From G963667675 sp963667675 (GTDB taxonomy: Bacteria > Chloroflexota > Dehalococcoidia > Lucifugimonadales > UBA3495): a stretch of 64,000 bases of DNA. Below are positions 57,611 through 64,000 of this stretch, one piece after another. Under the pieces are notes generated by a model that saw only the letters and a list, made by a program, of their open reading frames with translations, ran no database searches and was not told where the DNA came from. A program made the translations under genes and the position numbers. Where the stretch lies: assembly GCA_963667675.1 (NCBI GenBank), contig OY763929.1:2542001-2606000 (forward strand), in the 5' to 3' direction. Numbering within the stretch: position 1 is the first letter of the stretch; each line of letters opens with the position of its first letter.

Positions 57611-59905
57611 TTAGGCGTCCTGCTGCCAGAGAGCTTCCAACACGGCCCCGGGAGACATCGGCAGGTCCTGCATCCTGACGCCGGCGGCCCGGGTGATGGC
57701 GTTGGCTATGGCAGCCATTGGGGGCACTATGGGCACCTCCCCGGCCCCTCGCACGCCATAGGGATGGCCCGGGTTGGCCACCTCGACTATCACCGTGTTT
57801 ATCATCGGCAGGTCCAGGCTGGTGGGAATGCGGTAGTCCAGGAACGACGAATTTTGCATCCGGCCTTCAACGTCAAAGAAGTATTCCTCGTTCAAGGCCC
57901 AGCCGATGCCTTGGACCACGCCTCCCTGCATCTGGCCTTCGACGTAACCGGGGTGCACCGCTTTCCCCGCATCCTGCACTACGGTGAAGTCGAGAATGGT
58001 AACCTTCCCCGTCTCCGGGTCGACTTCCACGTCGGCTATCTGGGTGCAGAACGCGCCCCCGATGCCGCTGGGATGGACGCTGACCTGGCTTGAAATCGGC
58101 CCGCCGCTCCAGCCCCGTACGCTTGGCGACAAGCCGGGGGACTCGCTCAATTGGTACGCCAGTTCTTTGAAGCTCAATTTCAGCTCCGGGTCCGACTTGT
58201 GTTGGAACACGCCGTCCACCAGGTCAACGTCTTCGGCCGACACTTCCCAGAGATCGGCGGCCCGCTGGATCATCTGCCTCTTGATGTCCTGGGCGCATTC
58301 ATAAGCGGCTATGCCGGTGGCAAAGGCGGTGCGGCTGCCGCCGGTCACCATAGAGTATCCTACTGAATCGGTATCGCCTACGCTGGGATGAACGTCTTCC
58401 GCCGGGATGCCCAGCACCTCGGCGGCATGCATGGCGATCACGACCCGGCTGCCGCCGATATCGGTAGAGCCTTCCACCAGGCTAATGGTGCCGTCGGCGT
58501 TCACTCCCATGGCGCAACTGGAGACAAAAGCGCCATTGAACCAGAACCCCGAGGCCACTCCCCGGCCCCGGTATTTTCCTTCCAGCGGAGCCTTGTATTG
58601 TGCGGAATCTCTAGCCGCTTCCAGGCACTCCACGTTTCCTATGCGCGGGAACACCGGCCCGTCCACCCGGCGAGTGCCCTCTTTTGAGGCGTTGAGCAGC
58701 CGGAACTCGATAGGGTCCATTCCGAGTTCCTGGCAAAGCTCATCCACCACCTGTTCGCCGGCGAAGGCGGCGTTGGGAGCGCCCGGCGCCCGGTAGGCTG
58801 CGGTCTTGGGCTTGTTGACCACTACGTCATATCCCTGGGCCCGCACGTTCTCGATGTCATACGGAGCGAACACCGCCATGGCGCCCGCCGTTACCGGCGA
58901 CCCCGGGTAAGCTCCGGCTTCATAGGCCAGGTCGGCCGCCGCCGCGGTAATCTTCCCCGACTTAGTCGCCCCCATCTTCACCTTCACGTGTGTGCCGGAA
59001 GTCGGGCCGGTGCTTTCAAACACTTCGGCCCGGCTCATGACCATCTTTACCGGGTGGCCCGTCTTGCGGGAGAGCAAAACGGCCAGGGGCTCCAGGTATA
59101 CGGGAATCTTGCCGCCAAATCCCCCGCCGATTTCCATTGGCACCACTTTGATGCTGGAAATCGGGATGTCGAGGACGCTTGCCACCATATCCCTGACGGC
59201 AAACGCTCCCTGGGTGCTGGTCCATACCGTTACCTGGCCGTCCCCGTTCCACAGGGCCGCGCCGTTTTGAGGCTCTATGTAACCCTGGTGAACGGAAGCA
59301 TTGGTGAATTCCCTCTCTACTACAACGTCGGCCTCGGCGAAGCCCTTGTCCAAGTCTCCCTGCTCGAACCGGAAATGACTGGCGATGTTGCTGTGCTTGC
59401 CGGTGTCCTCTCCCAGTTCAGTGGTGGTCAGGTCGTCGTGCAGCAGCGGAGCATCGTCCTTCATCGCGTCCCGAACGTTCATCACCGGGGTCAGCAACTC
59501 ATACTGCACGTCAATCAACCCCAGGGCCGTCTCGGCGACGTGGGGATTGGTTGCCGCCACGGCGGCAACCGGATGGCCTTTGTACAACACTTTTTCCCGG
59601 GCCAGGATGTTGTCGCTGGAGCGTTGAAAATAGCGGGTGGGATTCTCCATCCGGGTAACGGGCAGGTCCTGGCTTGTGACCACCGCCTTGACGCCGGGGT
59701 ATTCCAGGGCCTTGCCGGCGTCGATGGACTTTATCCGGGCGTGGGCGTGGGGGCTGCGCAGCACCTTGCCGTGGAGCGACCCAGCCGCATCGAAGTCCGC
59801 CCCATATTTGGCACGGCCCGTTACTTTGTCGGCCCCGTCGTGGCGAATCGGCCGGGTGCCAACCACTTTGTACTCAGCGTTGGAAAGAACGATGTTCGAC
59901 GTCAT
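57611..59905 (-). CDS. Molybdenum hydroxylase large subunit (xanthine dehydrogenase/aldehyde oxidase family)
   Basis: The 764-residue protein is the molybdopterin-cytosine-dinucleotide-binding subunit: VGTRPIRHDGADKVTGRAKY at the start, EIGGGFGGK, AAYRAPGAPNAAFAGEQVVD around the active site, and GVRGAGEVPIVPPMAAIANA with the catalytic Glu. It hydroxylates heterocycles or aldehydes with water. The AYRAPGAPN segment differs from the AYxCSFR of aerobic CO dehydrogenase, so that role is unlikely. Neither the [2Fe-2S] small subunit nor the FAD subunit is adjacent, which is unusual. It lies 25 bp upstream of the DppB-like gene. Confidence 0.93.
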   Translation of the reverse strand: MTSNIVLSNAEYKVVGTRPIRHDGADKVTGRAKYGADFDAAGSLHGKVLRSPHAHARIKSIDAGKALEYPGVKAVVTSQDLPVTRMENPTRYFQRSSDNILAREKVLYKGHPVAAVAATNPHVAETALGLIDVQYELLTPVMNVRDAMKDDAPLLHDDLTTTELGEDTGKHSNIASHFRFEQGDLDKGFAEADVVVEREFTNASVHQGYIEPQNGAALWNGDGQVTVWTSTQGAFAVRDMVASVLDIPISSIKVVPMEIGGGFGGKIPVYLEPLAVLLSRKTGHPVKMVMSRAEVFESTGPTSGTHVKVKMGATKSGKITAAAADLAYEAGAYPGSPVTAGAMAVFAPYDIENVRAQGYDVVVNKPKTAAYRAPGAPNAAFAGEQVVDELCQELGMDPIEFRLLNASKEGTRRVDGPVFPRIGNVECLEAARDSAQYKAPLEGKYRGRGVASGFWFNGAFVSSCAMGVNADGTISLVEGSTDIGGSRVVIAMHAAEVLGIPAEDVHPSVGDTDSVGYSMVTGGSRTAFATGIAAYECAQDIKRQMIQRAADLWEVSAEDVDLVDGVFQHKSDPELKLSFKELAYQLSESPGLSPSVRGWSGGPISSQVSVHPSGIGGAFCTQIADVEVDPETGKVTILDFTVVQDAGKAVHPGYVEGQMQGGVVQGIGWALNEEYFFDVEGRMQNSSFLDYRIPTSLDLPMINTVIVEVANPGHPYGVRGAGEVPIVPPMAAIANAITRAAGVRMQDLPMSPGAVLEALWQQDA

Positions 59906-60079
59906 AGCAGTCCCCTCGATTAACCGGCCGGTCTCAGTAACGGTTCCCAGAATTCTACCACTTCACGCTTCTATTGTGACAAGGATCGCTATGGAAGCCC
60001 CAGCGCGACGGCTAATCGACCCAAGTATACCTGAAAATCCCGGTTCCCAGCCCTTAGCGTGGCCTGTCAGAGGACAACG

Positions 60080-60457
60080 CTAGGTCTCGGTCACCTCGGT
60101 GTGGTCCCCACCTACGAGTATGTGTATGTGGGCCATCGGCGTGTCGTCCGGCGCCCCGTGCCAGTGGCTCTCCCCGGCTGGAATCAAGACAACGTCCCCT
60201 TCGGTGACCGTCAAGACTTCATTCTCGGTGGCTACTTTCCCCGTTCCCTCCACGATCACCAGTATCTGGTCCCCGGAATGTCTGTGGAACTTGGCCCTGG
60301 AACCGGCTCCAAAGCGCAGCATGCCGAATATAAAGCTGTCGCTGTCTACGGGTTGAAGAAGCCGCCTCAGGGTGGTCTGGCTGCTGTTGACAAATAAAGG
60401 TATCCAGGCCGTCGGTGTAGGTTCCCTGGGCACGTCCTCGATAGTAACCTTCTTCAC
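60080..60457 (-). CDS. Single cupin-domain protein
   Basis: The 125-residue protein has cupin motif 1 (AKFHRHSGDQILVIVEGTG) and motif 2 (IPAGESHWHGAPD) with the metal-binding His residues. Small cupins act as dioxygenases, isomerases or sensors. It lies upstream of the molybdenum hydroxylase gene on the same strand and may take part in the same pathway; the substrate is unknown. Confidence 0.88.
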   Translation of the reverse strand: MKKVTIEDVPREPTPTAWIPLFVNSSQTTLRRLLQPVDSDSFIFGMLRFGAGSRAKFHRHSGDQILVIVEGTGKVATENEVLTVTEGDVVLIPAGESHWHGAPDDTPMAHIHILVGGDHTEVTET

Positions 60458-60543
60458 TGGATGCCTCCCTCCGAAGGCCGTCTTTCCCCAGTCAAGACCG
60501 GGATGTCCATCGCTGCCATCCCATTGCTGCTATCGTTCCCCCG

Positions 60544-60578
60544 GACTCAAAACGCCCCAGCGATGTGAACTGGGGCGT
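60544..60578 (-). terminator. Rho-independent terminator between the small basic gene and the cupin gene
   Basis: ACGCCCCAG (60552-60560) pairs perfectly with CTGGGGCGT (60570-60578); reading the minus strand the stem is followed by TTTTGAG. It lies ~30 nt after the stop of the gene at 60607-60738. Confidence 0.7.
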
Positions 60579-60606
60579 CATACATTGGCGTGGTGAAGCG
60601 GCAGGA

Positions 60607-60738
60607 TCAGTGCCGCCTCTTCTGCCACACAAACCGCCGTTTTAGTCCGTTGCGCTTTTCCCCCTGTTGATTAACGCGCTTGACGAATTGCTCGGTGGTC
60701 TCTTCCTGTTTCTTCGGTTTAGGCTTTGACTCGGCCAT
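60607..60738 (-). CDS. Small basic protein of 43 residues, function unknown
   Basis: ATG 60738 opens a 43-codon frame (MAESKPKPKKQEETTEQFVK... ending FVWQKRRH) with GGAAG about 10 nt upstream and a terminator ~30 nt downstream. It has about 14 Lys/Arg residues, a hydrophilic N-terminus and an amphipathic middle. The size, charge and pattern recall ribosomal or nucleic-acid-binding peptides such as bS21, but I cannot assign it. The discrete terminator supports a real gene. Confidence 0.55.
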   Translation of the reverse strand: MAESKPKPKKQEETTEQFVKRVNQQGEKRNGLKRRFVWQKRRH

Positions 60739-60784
60739 TAGCGTTTTTCTTCCACCCTTGTTATGGGAAAATAGACTCCAGAGC

Positions 60785-61991
60785 CTAAGGCGCGGCCGTT
60801 GTGGGGTCTTTCACCTGGTTCTTGAATACGGGCATGACGTCCTTGGCGAACCACTCCAGTTGCTCCAGGAACTGCCGTTCCGTGGCGCCGCCTGCGGGCA
60901 CCCCCACGTGCACCGTTTCCAAGCCGGGGTAGTGCTCCTGGGTGTCCAGCAGCTTCTCGGTCACCATCTCCGGAGTCCCGACAATCCACCATCCCCGGTC
61001 GATTGCCGCCTCGAAGGTAGGAAGTTGCGTTGCGGCCGCGGCCCGAGCGCGGCGGGGGTCTGCCAACAGGTCGCACTGCTCATCGGTCAGTCCCAGGAAT
61101 CCCAGGGGGCCGAAAAACTTCATGTGCTCTTCATAAAGGGGCCGGGCCTCGGCCATCGCCTTTTCCTCGGTGTCGGCGATGTACGTGTGGAAGGTGACCT
61201 GCAAGTCGGCGCCCAGTTCGGTTTCCCGCCCTGCATTGGCCAGAGTCTCATGCCAGCGGAGCACTATGTCGTGGCTCGGGGCATTGGGCGATACGCCCCC
61301 CGCCCATCAGGCCCTTGATTCCGTATTTGAGCATGAAGTCCAAGCCTCGCTGGCTGGCGGTTACCACCGGCTGCCAGCACTCCACGGGCAGGGTGCGGGG
61401 CTTCGGCACCAGCGTCAACTCCTCCAGTTCATATCCCCGGTAAGGGACTTTCGGAGGCAGGTCGTACAACTCGCTGTGATGCGAGAAAGTGCGTTGGTTG
61501 AAGGCCTTGAATATGATGTCCACCTGCTCTTCGAACACCGCCCGGTTGGCTTCGGTGTCAGACTGCGTGCTGGGGACCCCGAAGGTGTCGACCTCCCGGC
61601 TATGGTAGCCCCGGCCCACTCCGAATATCACCCGCCCCCTGGTCAAGTGGTCGACCATCGCGTAGTCTTCGGCCAGGCGCAAGGGGTGCCACATTGGGGA
61701 GATGTTGAAGCCGCAGCCGATTCTGAGATTCTTGGTGATGTGGGCCAGGTGCATACTGAAGAGCAAAATATTGGGGATGCACTCATAGCCCTCCGGTTGG
61801 AAGTGGTGTTCCGCCAACCATATGGCGTCATACCCCCACTTGTCCATGAGTTTGGCCATCGTTTCCGTCTTGTATAGCGGGGTGGCCAGGTATTCGTCGG
61901 AGAAGGACCGGTCGTTGCACGGTGTGCCGTCCAGACCGATGTTCTCCATGTCAACCCCGCCGGCAAATAGCGTACCGAACTTAGTGATCAT
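60785..61991 (-). pseudogene. LLM-class flavin-dependent monooxygenase, one frameshift
   Basis: Residues 1-~225 (MITKFGTLFAGGVDM..., WLAEHHFQPEGYECIPNILL, LTRGRVIFGVGRGYHSREVD) and the remainder (HETLANAGRETELGADLQVT, ..., GWWIVGTPEMVTEKLLDTQE) join into one normal-length luciferase-like monooxygenase if one G is removed from the six-G run (cccccc on the plus strand, near 61296-61301). The intended reading there is LMGGGVSPNAPSHDIVLRW. This is either a sequencing error in a homopolymer or a recent mutation. The predicted role is FMN-dependent oxygenation of an unknown substrate, perhaps with the neighbouring cupin and molybdenum hydroxylase. Confidence 0.85.
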
Positions 61992-62112
61992 TCAACGCTC
62001 TCCATCGATTACCATAGTTGGCCCGCGGCCCGGTGCATCCGGAGCCTCGGGCGATATGCGACCCTTACCGCCGCCGGCGCATTACCGCCGGCGTCTGCTT
62101 AGGAGCGAACCC

Positions 62113-63997
62113 TTATTGGCGGTGGGGCGCCCATTCGAAGGCGTGTACGTTCCGCGTGTCCGAGCGGCTCAGCTTGTCCGCCCAGCTATCCACGGCGGGG
62201 CCCAGCGGGTATACGTTGTTTTGGTAGTACAACCCGATGTCCAGGACGTTATCCCAGACCCACTGGCCTATCTCCACCGAGGCGTCGAAGCGCTCCTGGG
62301 CGTCGAATATCACATTGAGTTCCTCCACTTTCCCCTCGAACCCGTCGGTCCAATTCCCCCTGTGAAGGTAAGGGTGTTCCAGGCCGCCGCTCCAGCCGAT
62401 CCAGGGCCACCACAGGAAGCTGTAGAAGCCTGCGGGCTCCCTGTACGGGCCCGAGTCGTGGCAGGTTGCTCCTTCCCAGGTGTACTCGCCAAACTGCCCC
62501 CGCAGGACGCTGTAGGGCTGGTTCTCGATGCGAACGTTGAGGCCAATGTCAGCCCACATGTCGGCTATCGCCTGGCAAGCCTCTACCGCTCCAGGCGCGC
62601 CCCGGTCGACGGGGTTCAACAGAATGTCGAAGCCGTCCGGGTAGCCGGCTTCGGCCAACAACTGCTTGGCCCGCTCCACGTCGTACTCCCACACCCAATC
62701 AGCCGGGCTCGGGTTGTTCGCGCCGGCGGCGCGGCGGGCATCAGGCTCCATCCACCCCCACATTGTCAGGGGCGCTCCCTCACCGTTGAGCATCACGTCG
62801 ATAATCTTTTGCCGGTCTATGGATATCGACAGGGCCTCGCGCACCTTCCGGGCCCGTTCCCACTCGGCGGAATCTACGTCCGCGGACCTGGACACCCAGG
62901 GCAGGTCGTCGGGATTGTACGCAGGCAGCGGTTCCTCGCCGGCGGCAATCTGGTTGTAATACTGGCCATAAAGGCGCAGGCCCGACTGAGAAGCGGCCGC
63001 CTGGCTCAGTGAACTTGGTGCCTGGTGTCTGGGCGAGAAGGGGCACTTGGCCCGGGGTCGCCCCAAAGGTGTCCAGCCTGCCCACTTGGAAGTTGGCTAC
63101 CCGGGCAGCCTGCGTGGGTATTTCCAAGATAGTCAACTCGGCAAAGTAGGGGGGTCTTGCGGTAGTGGTCCTCCACTGCCGAGAACCTCCAGTATTCGCC
63201 GGTCTGCGAATCCTCAAACTTCCAGGGTCCGGTGCCGACCAACTGCGGCGAGGCAGCCGCGACCCCTTCCGCCTCAACCAACTCTTCGGTCTGAGCTTTA
63301 TTGACAATCCACAGTCCGTTTACGCCGGGGCTGCTTAGCCAGAGAAGCATGTCAAACCGGGGCTCGACGGTGTCTGTCACCAGGGTGTAGTCATCCGGGG
63401 CGCTCATAATGCCGGGATCCAGGAAGTATGGCCTGGTATAGAGATCAATGCCAGTTGCCGAGCCCTCGCACATCTCCTCAATGGAAAACATGACGTCGTC
63501 CGACGGTCAACTCACCCAAGCCGTCGTGGAATTGGACCCCTTGCTTGAGATTGAAGGTCCAGGTCGTGTTGTCTGAGGCGATAGACCAGTCCTCGGTGAT
63601 TTGAGGGATGTAATTCCGTTAACGTCGTTGGAGACCAGTCCTTCGAAGGAAGTCATGGTAATGAACTGCACCGCCGGCGAGCCGGTAGTGCAGGGGTGCG
63701 CCTGGTAGGAGCCGATGTCCCCGAAGGCAACTCTCAGGTGCCCGTAGGGCCCCTCCGGAGCCGGCGGCTCGGGGGTTCGGGAGCCTCCGTGGCCTCCGGC
63801 TTAGGCGCGGGAGTTGCCGTTGCCTCGGGGGCTGCCGTCGCCGTTGCCTCAGGCGCGGTGGTAGCCGTCGCTTCGGGCGCGGTGGTCGCCTCTGGGGCGG
63901 TGGTGGCGTCGTCCCCGCAGGCAACAACTATCACCAGTAATAGCGCGACAAGCATTGGTGCGAAGAATCTGAAACTCATCCACGGTCTTTGGGTCAT
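62113..63997 (-). pseudogene. Family 5 extracellular solute-binding protein (ABC transporter), multiple frameshifts
   Basis: The start at 63997 gives a lipoprotein signal (lipobox VIVVAC) and an Ala/Thr/Pro/Glu-rich linker, followed by a peptide/nickel-type binding protein: PYGHLRVAFGDIGSYQAHPC, FEGLVSNDVNG, WTFNLKQGVQFHDGLGE, FSIEEMCEG, VGTGPWKFEDSQTGEYW, VREALSISIDRQKIIDVMLN and the C-terminus to 62113. To join them at least five indels are needed, near 63770 (C run), 63605, 63502, 63155 (C run) and ~63010. It would deliver the substrate to the DppBC-like permeases. The many indels point to poor sequence at this end or to decay. Confidence 0.8.
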
Positions 63998-64000
63998 GGT

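Noticed and set aside
57611..59905. Aerobic CO dehydrogenase large subunit (CoxL)
   Set aside because: The active-site loop reads AYRAPGAPN, not AYxCSFR, and no CoxS or CoxM genes are adjacent.

Overview
The window (about 60% G+C) looks like a chromosomal piece of a Chloroflexota bacterium, most likely a SAR202/Dehalococcoidia-like lineage. This placement is inferred from gene content: a caa3-type oxidase carrying an auracyanin-like blue copper domain, several luciferase-like flavin monooxygenases, a CaiB-type CoA-transferase, a GatC-like/amidase pair, DUF3179 and an HspR heat-shock cluster. No rRNA or other decisive marker is present, so the lineage is a judgement, not a proof.

Layout. 1-3.1 kb (minus): nucleotide-sugar epimerase (cut by the left edge), lipoprotein cyclophilin, membrane-anchored gluzincin. 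3.3-4.4 kb: flavin monooxygenase. 4.6-11.1 kb: aerobic caa3 cytochrome oxidase operon (II-cytochrome c, I, III, IV-cupredoxin), converging on the assembly genes ctaG and a YtkA-like protein. 11.2-17.7 kb: TetR regulator, a 1339-residue double-domain acyl-CoA dehydratase activase and its 512-residue partner, closed by a terminator. 17.8-20.4 kb: SDR dehydrogenase, GatC-like protein, amidase. 20.4-21.8 kb: macro-domain gene and a repeat-rich spacer. 21.8-28.1 kb: DUF3179 lipoprotein, SAM hydroxide adenosyltransferase, secG, gatB, a HAD hydrolase and a DsbA/FrnE-like protein. 28.1-32.0 kb: heterodimeric ABC exporter. 32.4-36.3 kb: AT-richer defence-type island (PIN-like membrane protein, orphan HsdS, HicB, HicA). 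36.4-44.4 kb: argS, mgtE, an S51-type peptidase, two secreted modular proteins. 44.5-48.0 kb: hisS-hisF-HAD-hisIE operon. 48.1-49.9 kb: CoA-transferase and gamma-carbonic anhydrase. 50-54.4 kb: heat-shock cluster dnaJ-hspR-clpC with divergent hsp20. 54.56 kb: tRNA-Asn. 54.7-64 kb (minus): TauE permease, two dipeptide-type ABC permeases, molybdenum hydroxylase large subunit, cupin, small basic protein, flavin monooxygenase and a solute-binding protein; the last two are broken by frameshifts.

Main discovery candidate: two genes about 5 kb apart, the DUF3179 lipoprotein (21763-23370) and the DsbA/FrnE-like protein (27517-28149), each have a single in-frame TGA exactly where the first cysteine of a CxxC motif belongs, turning it into UxxC. 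Each TGA is followed at the same distance by a 6-bp hairpin whose loop begins 20-21 nt downstream. This is the pattern of bacterial selenocysteine insertion, and DUF3179 would be a selenoprotein family I do not know to be described. Other notable points are the fusion of oxidase subunit IV to a blue copper domain, an HsdS with no HsdM/HsdR that is translationally coupled to a PIN-like membrane protein, and a HAD phosphatase inside the histidine operon.
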